DNA of 64,000 nucleotides from Danxiaibacter sp048498555 (GCA_048498555.1 JBEHXT010000020.1:1-64000); one strand, 5' to 3'; positions 28,563 to 37,884 are shown, numbered from the stretch's first letter. The notes: a model not told the origin generated them from the sequence alone. Numbers and translations: made by a program.

Positions 28563-30053
28563 ATGAGGAACATTCTTCGTGCATCTATACCAGCAATACT
28601 TTTAGCTGCATGTAGCCAACAGCCAGCAACAAACTCAACAACGGGTACGGATTCTTTAATGACCAGCAATGCAAGTGCATCAGGGTATGAGTTTGTTGGT
28701 GGCTTTCCTACAGAGGCAACGATTAAAAAAGCTTACGACGATGCAGATCTTAACCGAGCCATCCAGGCATATAGGTTTTTTTATCCTACCGTTTCCGGGG
28801 AAGCAATATTACAAGGCAATCTGGCTGTTAATGTTAAACCCAATGTCACTTCTGGTACGCTGGATACAAAACCGCAGCAAATAGGGTTTACACTCAACTC
28901 AGACACGCCATATGGGCCATTGTTGCTGGATCTTTCAAGCGGCCCTTTTGTAATTGAAATACCTGCCGGCCCATTGATTGTAGTGGCAATGGATGTTAAT
29001 CAGCGTTGGGTGGCGGATATGGGAATACCTGGGCCCGATGCCGGTAAGGGTGGTAAACATCTGATCGTTCCTCCCGGTTATAAAGGAAATATTCCTTCAG
29101 GTTTTCATATATGGAAATCGTCCTCCAACAATCTTACTGTTGGTATTCGTTCATTGCCGGTAGGAGGTGATGTGAACGCTGCAATGGAAAGAATTAAAAC
29201 TATCAAATTCTATCCGTTGAATGCACCGGCGAGTGCTTCTTCTGTTCAATTTTTAGATTTGACTGGTAAGCCACAGAATACAACTCCATTGGATTGGGAA
29301 ACCAATATTAAATATTGGGAAGTGCTGGCAAAAATAATTGACCGCGAGCCGGCTTATGAGGGTTATCGCACTTATTATGGAGAGTTAGCTGTGTTGGGCA
29401 TTGTGAAAGGCAAGCCTTTTAATCCTGATGCTCGAATGAAAGATATTCTTGAGAGGGCTGCGAAAATAGGTAATGCCCAAATGCGTGTGCAATCATTTGC
29501 TGACCGCAGGCCTGATCGCGTTGTATGGAAAGATCGTCAATGGGAATGGGTAGGATTGCGGCCAGAGAATGGCGATTTTGATGCGCCTTCTTATGTTGAT
29601 CTTGATGCAAGAGAAGTTTGGTTCTACCAGGCCATCGGTGCATCACCTGCCATGTTTAGAAGGCAGGCCGGAGCCGGATCTGTTTATTGGCTGGGAATGC
29701 GGGACAAAACGGGTGCTTATGTGGACGGAGCAAAAACATACAAGCTGACTATTCCACAACCTGTGCCTGCAAAACTGTTCTGGTCTGTAACCGTGTATGA
29801 TGCAGAAACACGCAGCCAGGTGCAGACGGATCAGGGCTACGCAGCATTGCGCTCGATGTTTGAATTGAAGGACCTGGCAAAAGAATCTTCTGTTGATCTG
29901 TACTTCGGCCCTAAAGCGCCTGCGGGAAAAGAAAAACAATGGATCAAAACAATTCCGGGAAAAGGCTGGTTCGTGTATATCCGTGTGTACGGGCCAGATC
30001 AGCCGGCGTTTGACGGAAGCTGGAAGCCCGGTGATTTTGAAGAAGTGAAATAA
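28563..30053 (+). CDS. DUF1254/DUF1214 lipoprotein, copy 1
   Basis: A 496-residue predicted lipoprotein, taking the start at 28563 because MRNILRASIPAILLAAC gives a good lipobox with Cys17. The frame is open upstream to 28506. The N-terminal half is a DUF1254 domain (conserved: NSDTPYGPLLLDLSSGPFVIEIP; MGIPGPDAGKGGKHLIVPP). The C-terminal half is DUF1214 (KTYKLTIPQPVPAKLFWSVTVYDAETRSQVQT; VDLYFGPKAPAGKEKQW; the ending GDFEEVK). The biochemical role of the family is not established. First of four paralogues in a plus-strand run downstream of three sulfatases. Confidence 0.9.
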   Translation: MRNILRASIPAILLAACSQQPATNSTTGTDSLMTSNASASGYEFVGGFPTEATIKKAYDDADLNRAIQAYRFFYPTVSGEAILQGNLAVNVKPNVTSGTLDTKPQQIGFTLNSDTPYGPLLLDLSSGPFVIEIPAGPLIVVAMDVNQRWVADMGIPGPDAGKGGKHLIVPPGYKGNIPSGFHIWKSSSNNLTVGIRSLPVGGDVNAAMERIKTIKFYPLNAPASASSVQFLDLTGKPQNTTPLDWETNIKYWEVLAKIIDREPAYEGYRTYYGELAVLGIVKGKPFNPDARMKDILERAAKIGNAQMRVQSFADRRPDRVVWKDRQWEWVGLRPENGDFDAPSYVDLDAREVWFYQAIGASPAMFRRQAGAGSVYWLGMRDKTGAYVDGAKTYKLTIPQPVPAKLFWSVTVYDAETRSQVQTDQGYAALRSMFELKDLAKESSVDLYFGPKAPAGKEKQWIKTIPGKGWFVYIRVYGPDQPAFDGSWKPGDFEEVK

Positions 30054-30191
30054 CAATGATATACAGCGTGGATTCGCATTTGTTGAATAGAAAAAAAACG
30101 TTGAAGTGTGCGACGCAACGATGATGAATTATATTACAAACGCCGGGTTCAAAAAATCAATACTTGTGTATTACGTTATATAATTAAGCGT

Positions 30192-31643
30192 ATGAAAAAC
30201 CTAGTTTATGTGTTGCTTGCTTTGTTACTGGCTTCATGCGGGCAGAACCAACAACAAACTTCCACTGCGACTCAGGCGACAAATGCTGATTCCGCCAATG
30301 CAACTTTTAAGCCTGCTAACATCAAAGAACAGATGATTTATCAGCGTGGCATTGAAGCTGCCGTATGGGGAATACCTGCTGTAAATTTTCAGTTGATGTT
30401 TGATGCCTTTGCTAAAATAAACGGCAGTTATAACCAGGTGGTGATCTGGCCAAAATTACTGGACTGGAAAAATCAAACGCTTACTCCCAATCCTGATGTT
30501 ATATACCTGATGCCTTTTTTCAATACCAAAGAAGTTGGGCCTGTGGTGCTGGAAATTCCTCCTGCAGATAGTGGGGTGTTCAATGGCAGCATTATGAACT
30601 ACTGGCAGGCAGCGATTGAAGATGTTGGCCCCGGCGGAGTAGATAAAGGTAAAGGCGGCAAGTATCTTTTTCTGCCACCCAATTATGAGAAGAATAAAAT
30701 TCCTCCCGGGTATATTCCTATGCAATCCGATACTTACCAGGGTTATGCATTGTTGCGTTCCGTTTTAAAAAGCGGAAGTGATGTAGATGTTGCTGCAGCC
30801 GTTGCTTACGCAAAACGTATAAAACTTTATCCGTTAAGTGAGGTTTCAAAAAATCCCGCAACAAAATTTGTAGATGCCAGCAACGGCGTGTATGACGCCA
30901 ATATTCAATACGATGCCAGTTTTTACCGTACATTAGATAAGATCTTGCAGGCGGAGCCCTGGTTGGAAAGAGACAGGGCGATGATTGACCCGCTTAAAAC
31001 AATTGGCCTGGAGCGTGGTAAACCTTTTAATCCTGATGCGCGTACACAAGAAATATTGAGCATTGCAGCAAAGCAGGCGAGAGCATGGCTTGAAGTGCAG
31101 TATGCGGGAATGCCGCCGTTCTATAAAGAATCACATAGGTTTTTTCCTGCCAGTGATGATTATAAGTTAAGCGTTGTAAAATCGTACCAGGTTCCGGAGA
31201 TATATCCGATTGATAACAGAGGCATGTGTTATATGATCGCTTTCTTTAGCGCAAAACATCTTGGAGAGTCTCAATTTTATTTAATGCAGGCACTTGACAA
31301 AGATGGCAATCCATTAGATGGTAAATCTTCCTATAAATTGCATGTTCCTGCCAATGCGCCTGTAACACAATATTGGTCAGTAACAGTATATAATCGCGAA
31401 ACACACACTTTTATACGCAATGCCCGCTGGATGGGCCGTTCGTCTCAAACGCCGGGGTTACAAAAGAACAGTGATGGAACGGTAGATCTTTATTTTGGGC
31501 CAACTGCTCCTGCCAGTAGGGAATCCAATTGGATACCTACAGATGCAAATGGAAAGTTCGAATTGCTGGCAAGATTTTATGGGCCGACAAAAGGTTTGTA
31601 TGATGGCTCGTGGAAGTTGAATGATGTGGAGAAAGTGAAATAG
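30192..31643 (+). CDS. DUF1254/DUF1214 lipoprotein, copy 2
   Basis: A 483-residue predicted lipoprotein. The start at 30192 gives MKNLVYVLLALLLASC (lipobox Cys16); the longer frame from 30108 would bury it. DUF1254 part: TPNPDVIYLMPFFNTKEVGPVVLEIP and DVGPGGVDKGKGGKYLFLPP. DUF1214 part: SSYKLHVPANAPVTQYWSVTVYNRETHTFI, VDLYFGPTAPASRESNWI and the ending NDVEKVK. It is 138 bp after copy 1. The copies differ strongly in the middle region (for example PFYKESHRFFPASDDYKLS here), consistent with different ligands. Function unknown. Confidence 0.9.
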   Translation: MKNLVYVLLALLLASCGQNQQQTSTATQATNADSANATFKPANIKEQMIYQRGIEAAVWGIPAVNFQLMFDAFAKINGSYNQVVIWPKLLDWKNQTLTPNPDVIYLMPFFNTKEVGPVVLEIPPADSGVFNGSIMNYWQAAIEDVGPGGVDKGKGGKYLFLPPNYEKNKIPPGYIPMQSDTYQGYALLRSVLKSGSDVDVAAAVAYAKRIKLYPLSEVSKNPATKFVDASNGVYDANIQYDASFYRTLDKILQAEPWLERDRAMIDPLKTIGLERGKPFNPDARTQEILSIAAKQARAWLEVQYAGMPPFYKESHRFFPASDDYKLSVVKSYQVPEIYPIDNRGMCYMIAFFSAKHLGESQFYLMQALDKDGNPLDGKSSYKLHVPANAPVTQYWSVTVYNRETHTFIRNARWMGRSSQTPGLQKNSDGTVDLYFGPTAPASRESNWIPTDANGKFELLARFYGPTKGLYDGSWKLNDVEKVK

Positions 31644-31734
31644 TGAATGGTGAATAGTGACGGGTGAGGGGTTTAACCGGCTGCTTTTGTTTAAGAAAGA
31701 ACTATTATTTAAATACTCAATTATCTCAAACTTT

Positions 31735-32487
31735 ATGAAAAACAACGTACTCTTTTTTATGATGCTATTGTGTGAATCATTGATTGCATGCCAGACTCAT
31801 GAAAATGTAAAAACAAGTGAGAATGTAAATGAAGTGGTAGTTGATAAAAGCGATATTCTTATGGATAGTGTGCTGACTGCTGAGCAGCAGGCAAAGCTTA
31901 CACCTGATGAAGTGATCGCTTTACTAAAAGCAGGAAATGATGAGTTTGTATCGGATAGTTTAACTGTAAGGAATAACACTGCAAGGGTGCGCAGGGCGGC
32001 GCTCGGCCAATATCCTAAAGCCGTTATTTTATCCTGCCTTGACTCGCGTGTGCCTGTTGAAGATGTGTTTCACAGAGGCATTGGAGATGTGTTCGTGGGG
32101 CGTGTTGCAGGGAATTTTGTAAATGAGGATATGCTTGGTAGTATGGAGTTTGGTTGTAAAGTGGCTGGTGCCAAAGTGATTTTGGTATTGGGCCATGAAT
32201 ATTGCGGCGCAATTAAATCTGCTATTGATGATGTTAAGCTGGGTAACATAACTGCAATGCTTTCCAAAATAAGGCCGGCGGTAACAAGCCTCTCAACTTA
32301 CAGCGGTGAGAAAACTTCAAAGAATGATGCCTTTGTTCATGAAGTGTGTGTGCAAAATGTAAAACTGACGGTGCAACAAATAACTGCAAAGAGCCCTATT
32401 CTTAAAGAGCTTGTAGATCAGCAAAAGCTCAAAGTTGTTGGCGCTGTTTATAATATGAATACAGGTAAAGTAGATTTCCTGCAATAA
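31735..32487 (+). CDS. Beta-class carbonic anhydrase, predicted lipoprotein
   Basis: A 250-residue protein from the start at 31735, which gives MKNNVLFFMMLLCESLIAC (lipobox Cys19). The beta-carbonic anhydrase zinc site is complete: C101-x-D103-x-R104 in SCLDSRVPVE, and H154..C157 in VLGHEYCGAIKSA. It interconverts CO2 and bicarbonate, here apparently tethered on the periplasmic side of a membrane. Most beta-type enzymes are cytosolic, so envelope placement suggests local CO2/bicarbonate or pH control. It lies between DUF1254 genes (91 bp after copy 2, 245 bp before copy 3) on the same strand, which suggests joint expression. Confidence 0.93.
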   Translation: MKNNVLFFMMLLCESLIACQTHENVKTSENVNEVVVDKSDILMDSVLTAEQQAKLTPDEVIALLKAGNDEFVSDSLTVRNNTARVRRAALGQYPKAVILSCLDSRVPVEDVFHRGIGDVFVGRVAGNFVNEDMLGSMEFGCKVAGAKVILVLGHEYCGAIKSAIDDVKLGNITAMLSKIRPAVTSLSTYSGEKTSKNDAFVHEVCVQNVKLTVQQITAKSPILKELVDQQKLKVVGAVYNMNTGKVDFLQ

Positions 32488-32509
32488 GTATTACGTATTT
32501 TGCGAGATG

Positions 32510-32590
32510 GTTTCACGCAGCATGCGCCGCGAAGCAGCGGCGCAGCGTATTCTTGCTCTTGCGCCTCTGCATTTTTCTCTGTGTAACTGT
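32510..32590. repeat. Intergenic repeat stretch with GC-rich hairpin
   Basis: Contains TTCACGCAGCATGCGCC and the hairpin GCGCCGC (32524-32530) / GCGGCGC (32537-32543), followed by GCGCCTCTGCATTTTTCTCTG. The wording CACGCAG..CTCTGTG resembles the CACAGAG-type intergenic repeats at 35985 and 37724 and the CTGCGTG/CACGCAG hairpin near 40468. Confidence 0.45.
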
Positions 32591-32732
32591 ATTCTTCTCT
32601 CAAAGCAGCTGTCGTTTTCAATTGTTCCTTTCCCAGCCTGAACGATTTCAGTCGGGCAGGATTTTTCAATTATTATGCCCGAACTTTTTGATGGAGCCTT
32701 TGTTATGTTTTGATATTCCTAAAAAGGGCGCA

Positions 32733-34277
32733 ATGAAAAAAATAACCAACATATTGTTCGCATTTGGCATGCATGTGCTGCCTGTTGTTAAGAGCATAAT
32801 CATAACAAGCTCAGTAACCTTTTTTATTTTTTCAACAGGATGCGGCGAAGCAAATAACCGATCAGAAATTTCCGGTGCCAGCCCGAAGGATGCAGCATCA
32901 TCTGTCGCTGGTTCATATAAACTTGATGGGGGTATTATTGCGAAGGAAGATGTAGATAAAATGTATGCCGAACTTGGTTTTCAGCAAGCTTGTCAAAGTT
33001 ATATGTGGTCAATTCCGTTAGTATCATTTGCTCAGTGGCAACATACACACGAGACTGTTTTTGGCGCACAAAGCGGTGATATTGTTTTATATACCGGGTA
33101 CGAAAATCTTGTAAAAATTCTTACAGCAAACGCTACAACTCCTTACCTGGTTTCCTTTATTGATATGGCAAAAGCTGGCCCGTTTATAGTTGAATTGCCG
33201 GCAGGAAATGTAGCAGGTGGCCTCGCTGATATGTGGCAACAGGAAATTGCCACGCTGGGCGAAATGGGCGCGGATAAAGGAAAATCAGCTAAGTACTTAT
33301 TGTTGCCTCCCGAAGGAAAAGATAGCAACGCAACATTGCAGGGCTATACGCCTGTTAAATGTTCAATGAACAATGTTTTTTTAGGGCTGCGTGTACTTGA
33401 TCCAGATCCTGCTAAAATGCAGGAGATTGTTCACCAGATCAGGATTTACCCATATTCTTCAAGAAATAATCCTGTGCAAAATAAAGTAGTTACACCGGCT
33501 CAGGGTAAAGACTATACTTTGGGCCAGCCCGCTGGAATAGAGTACTGGCAGCGTCTGCACGATATAATACAAGAAGAGCCCGTACAGGAACGCAATATGT
33601 TTTACATGGCCATGCTCCAAAATCTTGGCATTGAAAAAGGGCAACCCTTCAATCCTACAGATGCACAAAAGAAAGCTTTACTGGATGGTGCCAAGTATGG
33701 TGAAGTGATGACGCAGGCGGTCACTTACGCCAAACGTTTTCCAAATATGAAGCATTGGAGTGATCGCGATTGGGAATATGTGATAACTATGAACAATGCC
33801 AACCAACGTTCGCAGGATTACGAATATCTGCTACAGCGTACAGCTTATTTTTATGAAGCGGTAACTTTTTCCAAAGCCATGATAAGCCAGACTCCTGGCC
33901 AGGGACAGGCTTATCTCGGAACTTATACAGATAAAAGCGGTGGTTGGCTTGATGGTAGCAAGAATTACACTTTGCATGTTCCTGCTAATCCACCCGCTGC
34001 ACATTTCTGGTCACTCACTGTCTATGATTCGCAAACACGCTGCTTAATTGTAAATGAACAAAAGAATGCAGATCTGTCATCGCGCAAAGATTTGTTCAAA
34101 AATTCGGATGGATCGGTTGACCTGTACTTTGGTCCCAAAATACTCGCAGGAAAAGAAAAGAACTGGGTGCAAACTGTTCCTGGAAAACATTGGTTTGCAT
34201 ATTTCCGTTTTTATGGGCCCACAGATAAGTATTTCGATAAGAGCTGGAAAATGGATGACATTGCTGAAGTGAAATAA
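32733..34277 (+). CDS. DUF1254/DUF1214 lipoprotein, copy 3
   Basis: A 514-residue protein from the start at 32733 (MKKITNILFA), followed by a rather long hydrophobic segment and a possible lipobox FSTGC (Cys37). The upstream part of the frame back to 32553 crosses the repeat stretch and is discarded. DUF1254 part: TPYLVSFIDMAKAGPFIVELP and LGEMGADKGKSAKYLLLPP. DUF1214 part: KNYTLHVPANPPAAHFWSLTVYDSQTRCLI, VDLYFGPKILAGKEKNW and the ending DDIAEVK. Copy 4 follows after only 29 bp, so these two are very likely co-transcribed. Role unknown. Confidence 0.9.
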   Translation: MKKITNILFAFGMHVLPVVKSIIITSSVTFFIFSTGCGEANNRSEISGASPKDAASSVAGSYKLDGGIIAKEDVDKMYAELGFQQACQSYMWSIPLVSFAQWQHTHETVFGAQSGDIVLYTGYENLVKILTANATTPYLVSFIDMAKAGPFIVELPAGNVAGGLADMWQQEIATLGEMGADKGKSAKYLLLPPEGKDSNATLQGYTPVKCSMNNVFLGLRVLDPDPAKMQEIVHQIRIYPYSSRNNPVQNKVVTPAQGKDYTLGQPAGIEYWQRLHDIIQEEPVQERNMFYMAMLQNLGIEKGQPFNPTDAQKKALLDGAKYGEVMTQAVTYAKRFPNMKHWSDRDWEYVITMNNANQRSQDYEYLLQRTAYFYEAVTFSKAMISQTPGQGQAYLGTYTDKSGGWLDGSKNYTLHVPANPPAAHFWSLTVYDSQTRCLIVNEQKNADLSSRKDLFKNSDGSVDLYFGPKILAGKEKNWVQTVPGKHWFAYFRFYGPTDKYFDKSWKMDDIAEVK

Positions 34278-34306
34278 AATCTTGAACCTGAAATAAACAA
34301 AAAGTA

Positions 34307-35932
34307 ATGATGAAAAATAGCAAATGTGCAATAAGGATAATGCTGCTGACGACTACGTTGAATATTAGTATGAAGGTGCATGCACAGGTCTCACCAAAAA
34401 CCATGCAGTCTATTTCAACACCGGATAAAGTACAAACTGCGCTTGGTACATTATCATTCAGAGATGGTATGCCTGACGCATCCACAACGCAAAAGTTATA
34501 TGACGAAGCGGATTACCTGCATGGGGTGGATGCATTTGTGAATGGATATGCTCCGGTGTCTCAGTGGGCCATCCGCAAAGGATTTAAAGATGCAGGGATC
34601 AATGATAATGATGTGATTGTGTTCTCGGGGCTGATGGATTCAAAATCCCTGTTTCTTACAGCTAATGCGGATACTTATTATTTCTGGACTTATGTTGATC
34701 TTAGTAAAGGCCCTATGGTTGTAGAAACACCACCAAATACGTTAGGTGTAATTGATGATATGTGGTGGCGATGGGTAACGGATTTCGGATTGCCAGGGCC
34801 AGACCGTGGCATGGGCGGCAAGTTTCTGATCATTCCGCCGGATTATAAAGGGACAGTGCCTGAAGGTGGTTATTTTGTTTGTCATAGCCGCACATTACAG
34901 GTGGGGGTTTTAGGTAGGGCATTCCTGGAGAATAATGATCCCAAACCAGCAGATGAAGCCGTTAAAAAGCATTTGAAAATATATTCTTATGCTGCCGGAA
35001 GCTGGGGTTCCAGTATTGGTTCTTTTCTTAATGGAAAATCCACACTTGCTGCATTGGCGAAGCCGGGTGAGTTAAAGTTTATAGAGGGGACGGGCAAAGA
35101 AATGAACACCATTCCACCTGCTGATTATTCTTTCTTTGAAATGCTGAATGAGGCTGTACAGGCTCAACCGGCTTCAGCTCTTGATCCGGAAATTGCCGGG
35201 CATTTTGCTGCATTGGGTATCGTAAAGGACAAGCCATTTACTCCGGATGAACGATGGAAAAAGATCTTATTGAAATCCGCCGCAATGGGTAATGCGATCA
35301 GCCGGACCGTCTCATTCAATCCAAGAAAAGAAGAAGGGTTTAATTATTACGGCGCGGGTAATCATTGGGTGAATCCATTATTTATTGGTGGTTATGAATT
35401 TCAAACGCCACCACCAATGATCTCCAAAGAAGGAGTGAAACAAGCTCCGGATGATGGTGCAAAAAAGATCAATGCACGAATTGGAATGTTTTATTCAGCA
35501 ACGGGAATTACACCGGCCATGTGTATGCGGTTGACCAATATCGGTTCGCAGTACCTTGGTGCATTCTTTGATTCGAAAGGTGTTGCATTTGATGGTGCAA
35601 AAACTTATAAGATAACCTTGCCGGCGCATATACCTGCTGCTAAGTTCTGGTCGATTACGTTGTACGATAACCAAACGCGCTCTATGTTGCAGACAGCGCA
35701 ACGCTATCCGCGTGCAGGAAGTCAGAGCTATCCAACCCCCGCAGCAGTAGTCGATGCAGATAGCACTTACACCATTTATTTTTCTCCTAAGAAGCCTGTC
35801 AATGTACAGGATGGTAACTGGATTCAAACTGATCCCGGCAAGGGATGGTTTACATTGTTGAGATTGTATAGCCCGCTGCAACCATTTTTTGATAAGTCGT
35901 GGATAGCACCGGATATAGAAGAGGTGAAATAA
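34307..35932 (+). CDS. DUF1254/DUF1214 exported protein, copy 4
   Basis: A 541-residue paralogue and the longest of the four. It has a type I signal peptide (MMKNSKCAIRIMLLTTTLN.. ending VHAQ) in place of a lipobox. DUF1254 part: NADTYYFWTYVDLSKGPMVVETP and FGLPGPDRGMGGKFLIIPP. DUF1214 part: KTYKITLPAHIPAAKFWSITLYDNQTRSMLQT, YTIYFSPKKPVNVQDGNW and the ending PDIEEVK. The DNQTRSMLQT motif is the most canonical of the set. It is the last gene of the block; a repeat of the AATTGACAATTG family begins within a few bases of its stop codon. Confidence 0.9.
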   Translation: MMKNSKCAIRIMLLTTTLNISMKVHAQVSPKTMQSISTPDKVQTALGTLSFRDGMPDASTTQKLYDEADYLHGVDAFVNGYAPVSQWAIRKGFKDAGINDNDVIVFSGLMDSKSLFLTANADTYYFWTYVDLSKGPMVVETPPNTLGVIDDMWWRWVTDFGLPGPDRGMGGKFLIIPPDYKGTVPEGGYFVCHSRTLQVGVLGRAFLENNDPKPADEAVKKHLKIYSYAAGSWGSSIGSFLNGKSTLAALAKPGELKFIEGTGKEMNTIPPADYSFFEMLNEAVQAQPASALDPEIAGHFAALGIVKDKPFTPDERWKKILLKSAAMGNAISRTVSFNPRKEEGFNYYGAGNHWVNPLFIGGYEFQTPPPMISKEGVKQAPDDGAKKINARIGMFYSATGITPAMCMRLTNIGSQYLGAFFDSKGVAFDGAKTYKITLPAHIPAAKFWSITLYDNQTRSMLQTAQRYPRAGSQSYPTPAAVVDADSTYTIYFSPKKPVNVQDGNWIQTDPGKGWFTLLRLYSPLQPFFDKSWIAPDIEEVK

Positions 35933-35934
35933 TG

Positions 35935-36062
35935 GAGAGTTGAAAATTGACAATTGACAATGTCTTTTGTTTTTTCGAATCATTACACAGAGAATCTGCA
36001 CAGCGAAGTCACAGAGCGTCACAGAGATTTTTATACTGCCTCCATTTTCCATTTTCAATTAT
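35935..36062. repeat. AATTGACAATTG-type element plus CACAGAG-type repeats
   Basis: Just after the stop at 35932 is TGGAGAGTTGAAAATTGACA, continuing AATTGACAA (to 35960). Several CACAGAG units follow (35985-36027), and the stretch closes with the complement-type CCATTTTCCATTTTCAATTA (from about 36043). The ends can pair, giving a large imperfect inverted repeat between convergent genes. Confidence 0.6.
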
Positions 36063-36071
36063 TAACCCGTT

Positions 36072-37616
36072 CTAGACTTTCAAAATGGCATTCAATATAA
36101 AAAACAAGCAGACCAATCCTGCGATATATTGAAGCAGAAAGTATGCGACCATCCGCAAGTTTCCGAATCTGATTTTTGTAAAATCTATTTTAAATGAGAA
36201 AAAGATAAATGATGTATAGAGAAAAACGAGGCTGGCATGGCGTACATAATTCTTGTTTTCAAATGCGTCTTCCATCTTATCGATAATAGAACCTACGGGA
36301 TAAATAAGTTGAAGGCGTTGCCATGTTAATAAATTAATGAAGAAAAAAAGCAGCAGCAGTATAAAGCTAATCCAGATAACTCTTCCTTTGTTGTAGCCAT
36401 AGTTCCACCATGTGCGGTTAATAAAGTTCAGCGTTTTTTCTACAACGCTTCCTTTGGATGCCAGTTGATTTCTATAATCAATATCTGCTTGTTGATAGGA
36501 GTTTGTCTTTGCCTCCTTGCGAAGCTTTTCCAAAAGCGTCATGTACACATTGTTGATCTCATCTGTTCCATCCTTGTCGTCAAAAAGTAAATGGAGGCCG
36601 GCGGGATACTTGAAATTAGCAGCTGTAATATCAGTTCGGATAATTTTTAAATAACAATCCTTGTTGTTGGGAATCGGAGAGAAGCCAATATCTGCGGGCA
36701 ATTTGCCACAATCTGCCAGTACCAGTGTGTCAAAACGAAGATCTGCCAACGAGGCTGTGGGGCCAAACTTGCATGAAATAAAATAGACATTCTGCACTTT
36801 AAAACCTTTCCAATTAAAGCTGCCGTTAATAAAGCATTTATTAAAGTATATGGTTTTTGCGATAGACGAAGGTCTTTTCAATAAGAAAATGGAATCAACA
36901 AAATTGCTATTGAGTGTGTCTTCTATAAATGAAATATCAGTGAAGCCAGAGTTCGTTAGTGTAATGTCGTAAAGATTCGAATGCTCTATAAGCACAGAGG
37001 ATGTGTCCTTTCGTGACCGCATGTTCTCCAGCCAGAGTGAGCCTTTGAGCGTACTGTCCGAAAAATTTGACAGATTGGTTATATAAACGAAATCAGTAGT
37101 GTCATTTTTAAAAGATATGTTTCCGACACAGTTGAAAATCTTTAACGTATCCAGGTAACTATTATTGATATTCAGCCCGGCGAAATTCCCGAAGACATTG
37201 TTCGTTAATGTAAATGCATATGGCTTGTGTTTAGCGCCTGTATTGTTCAGTGCTTCAATGGTTACTGCTGAACTAAAAAAAGTGTTTCTAAAATACGGTG
37301 GGTCCTCATTCGGGCTGTCGTAAAAATTGCAGTGATCAATGAAAATACTATCAGCAACCCATACATTGCCGGTTGCAGAATAAACACTTTCAAAAGTTTT
37401 GTAATTAGGTAAAATACTGAAGAGAAAATCCTTTTCGTTAACATAGGGGATCAGCTTGTTTGTTATTTTTCTCAGAACCGGCAACGAATTGCTCGTAGAT
37501 GGTTCGTTCTTCACCAGTAAGCCATTGCCAAACAAGTTTGGGTAGATGGTATCATTCTGGGCATACATATTATTAAGCAGAAACAAGAGCAGGGCCGTTA
37601 GACGGATATGTTTCAT
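36072..37616 (-). CDS. Membrane protein with pentapeptide-like middle region
   Basis: A 514-residue protein from the start at 37616, which gives a signal peptide MKHIRLTALLLFLLNNMYAQ. Residues ~90-370 show irregular short repeats of the FxxCxFxG / LxLxNSxF type (for example INNSYLDTLKIFNC and FNKCFINGSFNWKGF), suggestive of a right-handed beta-helix similar to pentapeptide repeats. The C-terminal ~110 residues hold three hydrophobic segments (VIWISFILLLLFFFINLL; ASLVFLYTSFIFFSF; FLLQYIAGLVCLFFIL). An exported beta-helix joined to a membrane domain could be a sensor or channel-associated module. I do not recognise a named family, and function is unknown. Confidence 0.75.
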   Translation of the reverse strand: MKHIRLTALLLFLLNNMYAQNDTIYPNLFGNGLLVKNEPSTSNSLPVLRKITNKLIPYVNEKDFLFSILPNYKTFESVYSATGNVWVADSIFIDHCNFYDSPNEDPPYFRNTFFSSAVTIEALNNTGAKHKPYAFTLTNNVFGNFAGLNINNSYLDTLKIFNCVGNISFKNDTTDFVYITNLSNFSDSTLKGSLWLENMRSRKDTSSVLIEHSNLYDITLTNSGFTDISFIEDTLNSNFVDSIFLLKRPSSIAKTIYFNKCFINGSFNWKGFKVQNVYFISCKFGPTASLADLRFDTLVLADCGKLPADIGFSPIPNNKDCYLKIIRTDITAANFKYPAGLHLLFDDKDGTDEINNVYMTLLEKLRKEAKTNSYQQADIDYRNQLASKGSVVEKTLNFINRTWWNYGYNKGRVIWISFILLLLFFFINLLTWQRLQLIYPVGSIIDKMEDAFENKNYVRHASLVFLYTSFIFFSFKIDFTKIRFGNLRMVAYFLLQYIAGLVCLFFILNAILKV

Positions 37617-37723
37617 GTGCCCCAATGTACTAAACCCATTTGCCAATTGCAATAGGGGAGTGATGGTAACAGAAATAATATATTAAAACTACAGTCGCCG
37701 CGTTTCAGCGGATTAAAAAAATA

Positions 37724-37839
37724 AACCACAGAGGACCCAGAGTTTTTTTCACAGAGTATCACAGGTAATGCAAAACATCTGTGGCTCAGTGGTAACAAAA
37801 TCCAGTTACTCTGTGAAAAACTCCCTTACCTCTGTGGTT
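37724..37839. repeat. Large imperfect inverted repeat of the CACAGAG family
   Basis: The left arm (37724-37758) reads AACCACAGAGG..GAGTTTTTTTCACAGAGTA. The right arm (37807-37839) is its near complement (TACTCTGTGAAAAACTC..CCTCTGTGGTT). The arms are ~33-35 bases with a ~48-base spacer containing CATCTGTGGC. It lies between two minus-strand genes. Confidence 0.75.
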
Positions 37840-37884
37840 AACCCAATGCCGCAAGGCATTCTAAAATATCCCTTTCGCCTCCGT

